Shown one piece after another: positions 11,292 to 23,229 of a DNA stretch of 64,000 bases. The stretch lies in the NCBI GenBank assembly GCA_020631735.1, contig CM036199.1, forward strand, positions 19,199,553 through 19,263,552, read 5' to 3'. The DNA comes from Saccharum officinarum (Eukaryota; Streptophyta; Magnoliopsida; Poales; Poaceae). Under the pieces are notes generated by a model that worked only from the letters and a program-made list of their open reading frames with translations, did no database searches and had not been told where the DNA came from. Made by a program: the position numbers and the translations under genes. How positions within the stretch are numbered: the stretch's first letter is position 1; the number at the start of each line of letters is the position of its first letter.

Positions 11292-12375
11292 AATGCGAAG
11301 GCAGGGGGAGGAGAGGAAGACGAGAGAGACCCAGAACGATCTCGAAGCTGTCGGGTCCCCCCGCCGCAGCTGCAAACCGGCGCCGGAGCTCGGAAAACCC
11401 CCTGGTTCTCTTCGTTTCTTCCACGCGGGGCGGGGCCCTTCTCCGCGCCGCCGTTGACCAGTCGCAGGAATCGCACCCTCGGAATTTCCACGGCCACACG
11501 GGTGTGAGACGATTTTATCGTGTCGTGGAACATGGTCTCATGGAGCAAGTTTGTATAAGGCTTTTCACCAACGCTTCACTCTAGCTCAACCGTCAACTTC
11601 CACATCTCTATTTGACAACCATGTCATATGACATGGTAGTTCCACAAATTATTAGGTGCACTGAAAATATGTTTAGATCTATTAGCACTAAAAATTAGAA
11701 ACTAAAATTAATACTAGTAGATCTAAATAGACACTATTATATGTCTGAGTTGAAAGAACAGTGGCCTTAAAAGATCTACTACCTATACGAACATCAACTT
11801 AAAGAGGCTAACAATAAACTACTCGTGTTTATGAAGCCCTAAGGCCTAAGATTTGACAGTGTTGGTTTCAAAACTATCACATGAGTTAAAATGCAAAGGA
11901 ATCTAGATAAGATTACTAGTCTTAATACATCATTCCATTTTTATTGTTCTATAGCCTCTCCACACTCCACAGCATTTAGTTTCAGGAGTCAGGACCCATC
12001 TAATCCAAATAAGTTTCATCTAGATAAAACCTATCGCTTACATTTCTTCTTCAAAACATAGACGTGCCATCAAAAATACAAAAGTAACAACCTAGAAATT
12101 GTGAATAAAACTTCCATTGAGACTAGCCTAAAAAAACATAGAAAATGAGTAGGCCCATTCTACTGGTTACCCAGGACAAGAAGCACCATTTATAATTTTT
12201 AGGAATTTATTTTTTCCATGATTAAGAAAAATAAATCAAATGATGGTGGTTATGTATTAGTGTGCTTTTTTTTTCAAGCAAGGCGCATTTCATTGCTCAT
12301 CCGTCACGGCGAGGGAGTATCTGTCACAGCGAACTCGACACCAGAGCCTGAAGCTGTTGAGGTACATTGGAGAGT
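11292..12375. other. Intergenic, no gene seen
   Basis: A GC-rich stretch (about 11300-11520) without a convincing reading frame is followed by AT-rich DNA. I see no RNA gene or complete transposon. Confidence 0.5.
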
Positions 12376-12507
12376 CAATTATTCGACCAGATAATAACTT
12401 TTCATCAAAGAAGAAAAGGTCGACATGATAATGGTAAAAAACAATTATTCGACCAGATAATAACTTTTTCAAAAAGAGAAAATATCGACATGATAATGAT
12501 AAAAGCA
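12376..12507. repeat. 66-bp tandem duplication in a promoter region
   Basis: CAATTATTCGACCAGATAAT occurs at 12376 and again at 12442, each followed by an A-rich stretch and TCGACATGATAATG. The two units end about 60 bp before the first ATG of the methyltransferase, so they lie in its 5' UTR or core promoter. Confidence 0.85.
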
Positions 12508-12640
12508 GCACTCGAAGCGTGCAACGGGTGAGCCCGCACGCTCCACGCGACCACCATGCTGTGCAGTGTGCACTGCGCCCCAGCCGCTGCACTCATCGCG
12601 GCGCCCGCTCCGCGCCGCGCAGACCGCGCCACGATGCTCC

Positions 12641-13501
12641 ATGTCCAACGACGCCCAGCCCCCGCCCTCCACCGCGGCCGCCGGCAGCGTCCGGCGCCTG
12701 GTACTCTCGCCCGAGGGCCGCGCGAAGCTGGACCCGCGGCCGGACCGCGACTTCTACGCGCTCCCGCGCCTCGTGACGCACGTGGACGACGGCTTCATCG
12801 CCACGCTCACAGACCTCTACCGGGACCGCCTCCGCGCCGGGTGGGACGTGCTGGACCTCATGAGCTCCTGGGTCAGCCACCTGCCGCCGGAGGTCCAGTT
12901 CCGGCGCGTCGTCGGCCACGGGCTCAACGCGCAGGAGCTCGCCAAGAACCCGCGCCTTGACTACTTCTTCGTCAAGGACCTCAACAGGGACCAGCAGCTG
13001 GAGCTCGAGGGTGGCACCTTCGATGCTGTGCTCTGCACCGTCAGCGTGCAGTACCTGCAGTCCCCTGAGAAGGTACTTATCAATCATCTTTGGCCTTTTT
13101 TTTGTTTTTTTGAGCAAGACCATCTTTGGCCTTTGGGTTGGGGCAGTTTCTCCCTGTTGGCATCATCGCATTGGCGATTTGGCATGGAACAGGTCTTCGC
13201 GGAGATGTTCCGGGTGCTCAAGCCGGGGGGCGTGTGCATCGTGAGCTTCAGCAACCGGATGTTCTACGAGAAGGCCATCAGCGCGTGGCGGGACGGCACG
13301 GCGTACAGCCGCGTCCAGCTCGTGACGCAGTACTTCCAGTGCGTGGAGGGGTTCACGCAGCCCGAGGTGGTCAGGAAGCTGCCGTCGGCCGGCGGGTCGT
13401 CGCCGTCCTCGCCGCTGGACGCCGTGATGAGGCTATTCGGCGTGGCGGGCTCCGATCCGTTCTACGCTGTTATCTCGTACAGGAACTTGAAGCCAATGTG
13501 A
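12641..13501 (+). CDS. SAM-dependent methyltransferase-like protein
   Basis: Two exons: 12641-13072 and 13193-13501 (phase 0, GT-AG), 246 residues; an in-frame upstream ATG at 12566 would add 25 Arg/Pro-rich residues. The protein resembles plant class I methyltransferases of the Methyltransf_11 type: DVLDLMSSWVSHLP at the usual SAM-loop position, FDAVLCTVSVQYLQ (motif IV-like) and FRVLKPGGVCIVSFSNR (post-motif, beta strand 5). The classical glycine-rich motif I is not obvious, since LDLMSSW replaces LDxGxG, so methyl transfer is unproven. The substrate is unknown. The 120-bp intron has no stop in frame, so its retention would insert 40 residues. The gene is convergent with the isoaspartyl methyltransferase, 373 bp between stop codons. 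Confidence 0.8.
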   Translation: MSNDAQPPPSTAAAGSVRRLVLSPEGRAKLDPRPDRDFYALPRLVTHVDDGFIATLTDLYRDRLRAGWDVLDLMSSWVSHLPPEVQFRRVVGHGLNAQELAKNPRLDYFFVKDLNRDQQLELEGGTFDAVLCTVSVQYLQSPEKVLINHLWPFFCFFEQDHLWPLGWGSFSLLASSHWRFGMEQVFAEMFRVLKPGGVCIVSFSNRMFYEKAISAWRDGTAYSRVQLVTQYFQCVEGFTQPEVVRKLPSAGGSSPSSPLDAVMRLFGVAGSDPFYAVISYRNLKPM

Positions 13502-13874
13502 AACTTTGATTGACAGAACCTGTGCTTAGCATTGGGATGTACATACAATCTATAGAATCACTACTGATGCAAAGCTAGTTTGTACATGTACACTGCAGCA
13601 CTAGCTCAGCTGCGGACAGATGAAAGTTCAGAAGCTCAAAACATCATCCATCAACCGTCTGATTCAGAAACATGCTAGCAATCCTTATTATTACAGAAAC
13701 CCACACTTTCTCCAACTCGTTCGTGAAACATGACCGAACTAATACTTAAAAAAAAACATGACCGGACTAAGAGCCTAGCTATTTAGAAGAAGAAACATGA
13801 ACAAGTAAGAGAGCAGCGACCATATATGTACAGGCATTACGAGGTAGAGAGTTACAGACTACAGAGAACCTTAT
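13502..13874. other. Convergent 3' intergenic region
   Basis: Shared 3' flank of the two convergent methyltransferase genes. It holds AT-rich 3' UTR-like sequence and no gene or recognisable repeat. Confidence 0.6.
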
Positions 13875-16800
13875 TTAGGGGTCCTGCAACTGCGCGGAGC
13901 GGCTGGTCAGTGGGACGTATCGCACGGACGCATCGTTCTGGATGCTGATTGATCCATCCGTGTTCTTGTCGACCACCTGCAGGTCCTGGAAGTAGGTGCC
14001 AACCGGTATGACCATCCGGCCGCCAGGCTTTAGCTGATCAAGCAGAGGCTGAGGGACCTCAGGTGCTGCTGCACCAACATGGATAGCATCATAGGGTGCA
14101 GCGTCTGGAAAGCCAAGCCTGCCATCTGCAGTTTTGAGAGCGGTCAGACATCTTAAGCTCCAGGTTATTTCAGAGTTAGCTGGCCTCAACGGAAGCAAGG
14201 TTCTCTAGCTAATGAGCATCAAGAACAAGTTTCAGAACCAGGATATAATCAAAAGGGTCTACATTTGAAGACAACTTGATATCGCCATTTGGCACAATAG
14301 TGACATGCGGACTGAACCCCCATTTGAAGAAACAAGTACTGCAAACTTGTTCATGCTTGAAAATAGCATGCCAGCAAGTAAACAGGAACCGACAGTAGCC
14401 AACGATGCTCATCATAACATGAGTACTGAAGAAAATAAAGTGAATAGGGACAAGCTTGTGAAGAAAATAAAGTGAATAGGGACAAACTTTACAAGCCTTA
14501 AAGGATACACGTAAACTTCTGCTTAATGAAATTAATAGCTCAACATGTTACAGATAAACCAGTCATCATACCTGTAACATGAAAAGAGAGCGATCCATCC
14601 CTCAGTAGTGGAGCTGCAGCGCTTCTTTGCACATTTTCAATAGAAGAAGCAACAATCTCAGGAATGTGTTCAACTCCCACTGCACGACCTTCTGGTCCAA
14701 CCATCATGGCAAAACAAGCTGTCAGGTAGCCGCTACCTACAATGCGACAGCAATGCATTTGTGACATCAATTAGATAAAAAAAATGAAATTAGAGCAAGC
14801 TGTTTATTCAACCGCAATTGCTGATGAACACTGACAAATGGCTGAAGTATCAGCAACAAACCTGATCCAACATCCAGAGCATGCATTCCTGGTTGCAAAT
14901 GATCCTTCAATAGCTCTAAGCAGGTTGCATGCATGTGAGGAGCAGATATTGTTGCATTGAAACCAATAGGCATAGGACTGTCGACGTAAGGGGTACCCTC
15001 TGGTACAAATAGCGCTCTATCAATTGTTTCCATTACTTCCGCCACTTTATCAGTTCTAACAGCACCATACTGCTTTAGGTACTCAACCAGAGCTTTGTTC
15101 CTGTCCAGTGATGGTTGAGTCCAATATTGCTGGAAGTTAATCAAGAATCGGTGAGACTCCACTTTATATGTATGGCTACAGGATGAGATTGCAGCAATAA
15201 ACAGGCTATCACAGTGATAATTTGAATTCACTTTCTTTTCTTATACTGAAAAACGATGAAGCATAAATGAAACAGAAAGGACTAGTGTGGCATCAAGCCC
15301 TTTAACATTAGGATCTGTCTTGCCAATAACTGGTTGTTTTAGCCCCTCCCATCAACTGATTTTTTTCATGCACTTACACCGTCTTCTAGCTATATTTACA
15401 CCGCCTTATTACTACATTTACAATGATTTATTCAGTGTAATTTATTGGATAGAGTGATGTAATTTGGGGATAACACAAGATCTTAGACAAATATATGCCA
15501 ATTTTTCAAAAAAATACAAATTTTTTCTATGGATTCCAGATACCAGAGAAATATATATCAAATTGTTCACAAATATCATCAAATTGTTCACAAACTTACA
15601 AATTTACAAATGGAATAACAGAAACAAAGAACAGAACTGGTAGGTCAACCCCATTGCCCATGCAGTGCAAGTACGTCTAAAGACGACGATGAGTCACGCC
15701 TGTGTTACGTACGATCGGAGACCATTTTCACCGTCTTTCACTGTCATTTCATATACGTAGCTGTAGCTCCTCTCTGAATAGCTTGCTTTTGTTTACCTCG
15801 ACATGACATGCCTAGCTAGCTCTACTTTCTGCTCGCCAAGGCACGCACGAGAGAGGCTCTGGCGTGTAGCTGTCCCAAGAGCTCTCTCTTGGGCTCTCGG
15901 CCAGTCGGAGGAGGACATAGGACAGAGGCAAAGATACGCCAGGAGGTACTCATTCATATCGGTAGAGCCCACTGCGCGGCTGGACACTGTTCCGGGCTAT
16001 ATAGCTTACAAGCAAAAATCGGTTGATGGGAAGAGCTAAATCAACCGGTTGACAGGTAGCCTTTCTGTAACATTAATACAAGTTAAATGTCTATTTACTT
16101 GGATATTTCGCAGGGGAACTACAAGTTTGTATGAAGCTTCTCTTGAAGAATAGTTCTGTGAAGATTCAACAATCTCATCAAACTACAAGTGCACACTAAA
16201 ACAGTATTTATACAGCTAGTTCAACTCTAGGATCATGAGCCCCTTCATCTTGTCCAGTATATTGCCGTACTTCTAATTATCATTGAGCAGCTAGATATTT
16301 ACAAGCAGCAAATGGCCCATCCAAAATTCTTTGTGGATTACCCTAAAACCCGACAGAAATTATTTGTGGGTACCTATGTAGCAGAAAGTTGCTGCAAGAG
16401 GTGAGCTTCAGATACATCACCTCTGCTAGACTGCTACACCTGACAGAAGCTGGCTATCTTCAGCTGCCCACAAACAAGAAGGGAACTTTTTATACATTTT
16501 TTATTAGGATGTAGTGAAAACCAAATCTTGAGTAGCGAAGCCATATAACCAAAAGCAAGTTCTATTCTAGAGCATGCCAATTTTCAAATTTGTTCCTCCA
16601 AACTAAGCCCGCCACTCAATTCTACTTAATCGGTTTAACCTAACCCGTGCTGCAGCCATCCAATTTACTGTAGCCACTAACAACTTAACAGGTGCCAGTG
16701 CGAGATAATCTGGATAAATTCCACGGCCAAGGGAGCTCAGAGACGAAACGGAGGTAGAAGGAGGGGGGACAGGGCGTTGGTAGCATGCGTACCGCCATAT

Positions 16801-16966
16801 GGCAGAACTTGAAGCAGCGCCGCAGCAGAGGCGGTGGCGGGGAAGGCCTCGTGAGGGCGGCGCCGAGGAGGCTGTGGAGGAAGCGGCGCGGGAGCGCGGT
16901 GGAGGCAGAGGGCGAGAGGCGGCGTGCGGGGGAGGAGGCGGACGCGCACGCGGCGGCGAGGCACAT
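13875..16966 (-). CDS. PIMT: Protein-L-isoaspartate O-methyltransferase
   Basis: Minus-strand exons: 16966-16793, 15129-14862, 14736-14572, 14125-13875, all GT-AG and phase-matched, giving 285 residues. The enzyme methylates abnormal L-isoaspartyl residues in aged proteins, starting their repair; in plants it matters in seed longevity. Visible motifs are [16 protein letters not shown] (the family's active-site loop), [21 protein letters not shown] (SAM motif I), [20 protein letters not shown] and [12 protein letters not shown]. An internal ATG in exon 1 (16798) gives a 229-residue form starting MAQYW, the usual core length. The longer form adds 56 residues rich in Ala, Ser and Arg that look like an organelle-targeting extension. 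Intron 1 is large (1663 bp) and holds no recognised gene. Confidence 0.93.
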
Positions 16967-17215
16967 GGCGGTGGCAGCCGTATCGGGAAAAAAAATCCGT
17001 TATAAGAGAGCCGGGGGAGCAGCGGTCGGCTGCGGTGGCGGCTTGGAGAAGCCTCATCTCGACAGGTGGGAGGTACAGCCACCGGCCACCGGCCACGGCC
17101 CTTCTAGTTGCGCACAGCCTGCAGGCTGTCAGAGTGCCAGGCCCCGGGCGAAGGCACACAGACATGTCGCCACGGTGCGGCGAACCGACCGCACGAAAGG
17201 CGCCGGGTTACAGGG

Positions 17216-17391
17216 GTGTTTAGTTTTCCAAAATTTTGCACCCCGTCCTATCGAATATTTAAGGTATATATAGAGCATTAAATATAGATTAAAAAAATAA
17301 CTAATTATATAATTTATATGTATTTTGCGAGATGAATCTTTTTAAGATCATGTGCTACAGTACTTAAAAAAAACTTTGCCACATGCCCCTA
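17216..17391. repeat. Tourist-like MITE, partial
   Basis: GGTGTTTAGTTTTCCAAAAT, then AGCATTAAATATAGATTAAA, ACTAATTA, GCGAGATGAATCTTTTT and a GCTACAGTA-like block. The same ordered words recur in at least eight other places in this window. The right terminus is degraded. Confidence 0.7.
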
Positions 17392-17852
17392 GTATGGTCT
17401 ACCCGTCGCCTGTTTTCCACCGCCACCTAGAGAGGTGTTATTTGTTTTGATATAATGAGGTCCTAGAGAGGAGTTGAGTAGAGATCTAGACTCTAGAGGC
17501 AACTAAAATTTTATTGTAGTACGAATATACTTTTATTATCATGCGTTGCACGAGTCGAGTTGATTCTAGAGTCATCAGTTTAGAGTCTGTGTTACAGCAA
17601 AGCAACTGCAGGCTCACATATTTATCATGATATGCTGACATGATGTGTCAAACACCATAACAACACGAAAGTAGTCCAAGAAATGCATTTGTATTCTTAA
17701 AGCGATGTAGAAGCTGATTGTGTTTACAAGACATTGATCAGCCGTACGATTCCGCTGATGCATCTGGACATCTTTATCCTTTCATGCAGACAGTACAGCT
17801 CAGATAAATATATTCGCCCAGATCAACAGTTTTGGAAGCTCCATGGGGTACC

Positions 17853-20107
17853 TCAAAAGTCCAAGAGCAGCTGTGGCAACACACGTTCTAGGTGGGTGGG
17901 TTCAATGACAGTACCATCCTCCGCTTCAGCGATAAAAGCAGAGCGTTGAATAGCCTCTGCAAGAGAAATTTCAGTTAAACTACAGAAATGGAATTACTTC
18001 CCCAACATAGTCAATTAGCTTGTAGTGATGTAGCATTTTTTTCAGAGGTGCAAACCTGTAACAAATATTCGCAGCAGTTCGCAGCTGACTTTGAGAGCAT
18101 TTGCATTGGCTGTCAGGTGAACATATCATGTTATCATGAACAAGAAAGAGAACTCAGTGAAGTTACTTTGAACTGTATATTGTCCACTAGAAACCAAAAA
18201 GTGACGATAATTAAGTCAAATACATCTTCCGAACTCTTTCTAGTGTCAATTCTTCATCTCATTAAAAAAAGAAAACCAGTCCCGCAATTTTCATTAAAGA
18301 AAACCTTTTGTTCACCAAGTTTCATATTACTGATACTCTTACCCCAAGTCTAATGGACCTTCCTGAACTACCGTGAAAGTTCAGTTTACCTTCCTCATAG
18401 CTATCGTGGAGCCGCATCAGCGCTTTGAAAACCACCCAGCCACCCAGGGAGGTAAATCGGCCGGTTTCAATAGTTTGAGAAGTATAAACATCCAATTTTC
18501 TAGTTGAAGAGGATTATGGTAATAGTTGAGAGAGGCCAGAAAAACTTTTTCCTTGTGAAAATCGTGATTACTCCTACTACCTTGAACTGGAAGGCGGAGA
18601 AGCCCATCGTGGGGCGATGGATTTCTCGGGGTTGGATACAGTTGCTGTGAGGAGACTCAGGCTGCGATGGGTTTGTGTGCCTCTTGTTGGGCTTCATCTC
18701 TAGCATAACTCAGCTTACTAGCGTAAATTAATTTTATGTTTTTGCTAACATAGTATAGAGCTGTTGTGGGGTGGGGGTGGAGAAACAACTCGAGCCCTTG
18801 AGCTGCATTAGACAGAACACAGGGAAGGAGGATCTTTTCAAGCTTGATTTCCCAGTTCAGTCATTCCTCATGTATAGAGCTGTTCAGTACAATCCATCCA
18901 AGCTAACAAACGGCGTGCATGTCTAACAAACCCAGTTCCAACCCTAACAATCAAACCAAGCTAAAACTTGATAACAAGGCAAATAAAATCTTTGTCTGAT
19001 GGCGGATGGCCTACGGTGGTTGGCACAGCCTTCTTGCAGCAAATGTGCAAATAGGTGCCCCCAAGTAACACATGAGACTCTACATAACCTAAGCATCAAT
19101 GCTTTGCGCAGACAGCCTTGAACGCTTGAGGCATGTAGGTGCAGTTACACAAGTCAATTGGTGACAAACAATGTAAAATTGTCTTACCCATTTCATATAG
19201 CTATTGCCAAAAAAGATGATATTACATCTGCTGTAGCAATACAACTCGCGCTTAGAAGGTATAAAAGCCATCTACTTGGATATAAAAAAAATGGTGCTAA
19301 GCTAAAAGAGTTTGTATGTGAGAGATGATCAAGATAAGTGTTTACTGTTACAATACTAATCAGAGCAAATGGAAGAGTGGTTGATGAATAACTGATCAAA
19401 CCTGTTAAGTGCATGGCTTGCCACACAGATATCTGCTACGAATTGGATTTATGCAGACCCCTTAGTAATTTCGGAAATAACTTCTAACCAAAAATTTTGT
19501 CTAATGGGCATATGCTATGCACACCTATGCACATTTTTCTTTACTCGTACTTACACTTGGTTGCGCAAGAGGACACATTAGCTACTGGGGAAACATTAAC
19601 AGGTTCTTTGCAAACGGATGCAATTTGGCTACACCAACACGTGTACTTCCTGGAAGCCATTTCATGCCGCTAGCTCTAGTAAAGACTAAAGAAGGAAAGG
19701 ACTCTCCTACCAGTTGTACTCCGATTTCTCCTCGAGGTCTGTGGAGCAGGCTGACGATTATTAGAAAATAATAAAAGCACACGGGTCAGTAGAAGGTGAA
19801 GGGACAGTAAAAAAAAACCTGAACATCTAGGTTACGGGGGACCAACGAATCACCTCGACGTCGATGTCCTCATTGCCGCCGCTGCCCTTCCCCGCCCTCC
19901 GCCTCCACACCAGCTTGAAGATGGCATGAATCAGGTCCTGCTCAAATCCCAACAGCGCGTCATCAGATAAATCAACACAAATCGGACAACAGGAGTTGCA
20001 GCCGAAAGGAAAATCGGAGGGAGGGTCCGTTGTGGTTCGTGCGAGAAACTAACAGGATCGAATGTCTCGGCGGCGGGCGAGTTGCCCGTCGTCCCATCTT
20101 CGTCCAT
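17853..20107 (-). CDS. CENPX: Centromere protein X / MHF2 homologue, copy 1
   Basis: Minus-strand exons: 20107-20054, 19937-19854, 19750-19711, 18109-18056, 17956-17853. GT-AG introns, 111 residues, no interruption. CENP-X is a small histone-fold protein that pairs with CENP-S/MHF1; the complex acts at kinetochores and with the FANCM helicase in fork repair and limiting meiotic crossovers. Visible features are DLIHAIFKLVWRRRAGK, a spacer, ANANALKVSCELLRIFV and the diagnostic C-terminus EAIQRSAFIAEAE followed by HLERVLPQLLLDF. The gypsy element's LTR ends 33 bp upstream of the ATG and is read in the same direction, so the native promoter has been pushed over 6 kb away. It differs from copy 2 at seven residues. 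Confidence 0.93.
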
Positions 20108-20140
20108 GGCGGCTTGCGATTTCGCCTGGGCAGGGCAGGG

Positions 20141-20431
20141 TGTTACGCCCCAAGGCCGTCGCCGGCGCCGACGAGCTCGCAACAGTGGACAAACAGAAGG
20201 AAAATTGGCGACGAGGAAGCAGGTCGGGCAAACCCCGAGACCTTGGCTTCACGACTGAAATTACTGAATGAACGATGTCGGTCTCTGCCTCAGGCAGCAA
20301 TACAAGTAGTGCTTATTACAGACGCTGACCGATTGGCCCCACACGTCATATGTCTGGATAAAGAAAACGTAAAGAGGTAAACTACGCCTACTGATCAGTC
20401 TTCCCCAGTGTGCTGCGCCTGAGCCGCGACA
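20141..20431 (-). repeat. 3' LTR of the gypsy element
   Basis: 291 bp. In element orientation it starts TGTCGCGGCTCAGG and ends GGGGCGTAACA. It is the LTR adjacent to CENP-X copy 1 and is in the same transcriptional orientation. I see no canonical TATA box. Confidence 0.92.
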
Positions 20432-23229
20432 CCTCCCCCGCCTTGAGAAGCAGCTTGGCCCCAAGCTGGTGCTTCAGGGAATCTCTGCCTCAGCACGGTG
20501 TAATCCTCCCAAGTTGTGATGTCTGGAGATAAGCCCGTCCAGGTGACCTTGATTTGAGATATAGCGGTATTGCCCTTCTTGACCAAGCGTCTGTCCACTA
20601 TGGAGTTTGGTACCGCAGCTGAAGCCTGCAAATCAGTGGTTACTGGCAATGTGTCAAACACTGGTGTAAAGTTAGGAGTGAATGGTTTCAGCTGTGAGAT
20701 GTGGAAAACATTATGAATCAAAGATCCTGGTGGGAGTTGCAGTTTGTAGGCGACTGAACCAATCTTGTCCAATACTGTGTAGGGGCCATAATATTTGAAA
20801 GCTAGTTTGGGATATGGCCTGTTTGCAACTGAAGATTGTGTATATGGTTGTAGTTTGAGCAGTACTTGATCACCGATGGCGAACTGAAAATCATGTCTTG
20901 TTCTGTCAGCCAGTTGTTTCATCCGGTTCTGAGCTCGAGCCAGATGCTGTTTCAGAGCTTCCAGATGCAGCTCCCTGTTGGCCACTATGTCCTTGACATC
21001 TGATGGTGTGTTTTCAGGCATAGTAGGGACTGCCCCCAGGTTGGCTTCATAACCATAAAGTGCCTTGAAGGGAGAACATCCAATGGCAGTATGAAATGAG
21101 GAATTGTACCAAATTTCAGCTAAAGGTAGCCAATCTTTCCAAGTAGTTGGTGCATCATGTACTGAACATCGCAGGTACATCTCCAGACACTGATTGACCC
21201 TCTCAGTTTGGCCATCGGATTGGGGGTGATAAGCAGTGGTTAGATGGAGGTCCACTCTGTAGATCTTGAACAGCTCTTTCCAGAAATTGCTAACAAATAT
21301 GGTGTCCCTGTCTGTCACAATAGAATTTGGCAATCCATGTAGTTTGATGATGTTGTCTAGAAAGAGTTGAGCAATGGTCTGTGTAGAATATGGATGTTTG
21401 ACAGGCAGGAAATGAGCATATTTGGTTAATCTGTCCACTATGACCAGGATAACACTGAAGCCCTTGGATTTTGGTAAACCTTCTATAAAGTCCATGGACA
21501 GGTCTCTCCAAATGCCTTGTGGAATAGGCAATGGTTGTAGGAGCCCAAAAGGATGAGTATTGAGGTGCTTGGATTGCTGACATATAGTGCATTGCCTGAC
21601 ATACTGTTCAACATCTTGTTTCATTGCTTTCCAAGCAAAATACCTTTTCAGTCGTTGATATGTTGCTACAATACTAGAATGTCCTCCAATTGCGCTAGAG
21701 TGGCAAAAGGCAATGAGTTTAGTCTGGAGAGCAGAATTGTGGCCTATCCAGACCTTGCCATTGAACCAAATGAGTCCTTTGTCCAAAGAGTAGCCGTGTT
21801 CATCAGGACTATGGATGGTCAATTGTTGAATTAACTGCTGGGCCTTGGAATCTGTGGTGTAGGAATTAAGGACTTCTTGAACCCATGCTGGTTGAACCAC
21901 AGAGACGGCTTGAATGGACAGCAAATGTGCTACCCTGGAAAGTGCATCAGCAGCTGCATTTTCCTTCCCTTTTCTATAGACTATCTTGAAATTGAGGCCC
22001 ATGAGCCTTGTCATAGCCTTTCTTTGCATTTCAGAATGCAGATTTTGCTCATTGAGGTAGGCTAAAGATTTATGGTCAGTGAGGATGGTGAACTCATTTC
22101 TTTGTAAGTAGTGTCTCCACCTCTCCACTGCCATGATGAGGGCCAAAAACTCTTTTTCATAGATGAAGATGTCTTTGTTTTTGCCCGTCAGTGCCTTGCT
22201 TAGGTATGCAATAGGTTTGCCATGTTGCATTAAGACGGCCCCAACACCATCCTGGCAAGCATCAGTTTCGACTACAAATGGTTGCTTGAAGTCAGGGAGA
22301 GCTAGCACTAGTGTGTTTGTCATAGCTGCTTTGACAGTATCAAAGGCTTGTTGTGCTTGAGTAGACCAAGTAAATTGCTTGAGTTTAAGGATTGAGGTCA
22401 GTGGTTTTGCTAGCAAGCCATAGCCTTTGACAAACCGTCTGTAATATCCAGTCAGCCCTAAGAACCCTCTGAGTTCTGTCATAGATGTTGGTACTGGCCA
22501 CTTTTGCATATCTTGTATCTTGGTTGGGTCAGTAGCCACGCCATGGGCTGAAATGATGTGACCCAAGTAATCCAAGGAGGGCTGAGCAAATGAGCATTTG
22601 GATTCCTTGAGATATAGCTGATTCTTCCTCAACAATTCAAAGACTGCTTGCAATTGCTCGGTGTGATCAGCTAAAGTAGGACTGTAAACCAGAATATCAT
22701 CAAGAAAAACTAGCACACATTTTCTAAGCAAAGGTTGCAAAATATGATTCATAAGACACTGAAATGTAGCTGGTGCATTCGTGAGCCCAAATGGCATCAC
22801 TTTGTACTAATAATGGCCCTGATGGGTTTTGAAAGCTGTTTTGGGTTCATCTTCAGCTTGCATTCTCACTTGGTGATAGCCAGCTTTCATATCCAGTTTG
22901 GTGAAGTATTTGGCTCCAGCTAATTCATCCAGAATTTCTTCAATGACTGGCATAGGAAATCTGTTTTTGATTGTCAGGGCATTTAGTTTCCTATAATCAA
23001 CACATAGTCGCCAAGATCCATCTTTTTTTTTTGACAAGTAGCACAGGTGAAGCAAAAGGGCTTGTGCTGGTGTGATAAAGCCAGACTGGAGAAGCTCGTG
23101 GACCTGATGTTCTATCTCAGTCTTATGATGGGGAGAATAGTGATAAGGTTTACTGTTAACAGGGATAGATCCAGGTAATAAAGGAATGGAGTGATCATGG
23201 ATTCTGTGAGGTGGAAGAGTGGTTGGAAG
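20395..23229 (-). pseudogene. Gypsy pol: reverse transcriptase, RNase H, integrase, chromodomain-like tail
   Basis: In minus orientation: RT (LDMKAGYHQVRM, MPFGLTNAPATFQ, FLDDILVYS as the catalytic Asp-Asp box), RNase H (ETDACQDGVGAVL, TDHKSLAYL), integrase (CTICQQSK zinc finger, DFIEGLPKS, TDRDTIFVS, SDGQTERVNQ) and a tail with TTWEDYTVLRQRFPEAPAWGQ like a chromodomain end. The frame ends 36 bp inside the 3' LTR. Breaks: an amber codon at 22807-22809, another at the gag boundary (23230-23232), and an out-of-frame segment between about 23032 and 23072 that the following A-run brings back into frame. The long C-terminal part (20395-22800) is open for 801 codons. Confidence 0.9.
20432..20446 (-). 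other. Polypurine tract of the gypsy element
   Basis: Immediately 5' of the 3' LTR in element orientation: AAGGCGGGGGAGG, purine-rich with one C. It overlaps the end of the pol reading frame. Confidence 0.7.

Noticed and set aside
12519..13123. Alternative plus and minus frames over the methyltransferase first exon
   Set aside because: High GC keeps several frames open. Only one frame continues through the GT-AG intron into a methyltransferase-like second exon.
13502..13874. A functional pairing of the two convergent methyltransferase genes
   Set aside because: They belong to different families and face each other with separate promoters; adjacency alone does not show a shared pathway.
16603..17273. 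Overlapping frames around the first exon of the isoaspartyl methyltransferase
   Set aside because: Only the frame starting at 16966 joins exon 2 in phase to give the MAQYW core start; the others are GC shadows.
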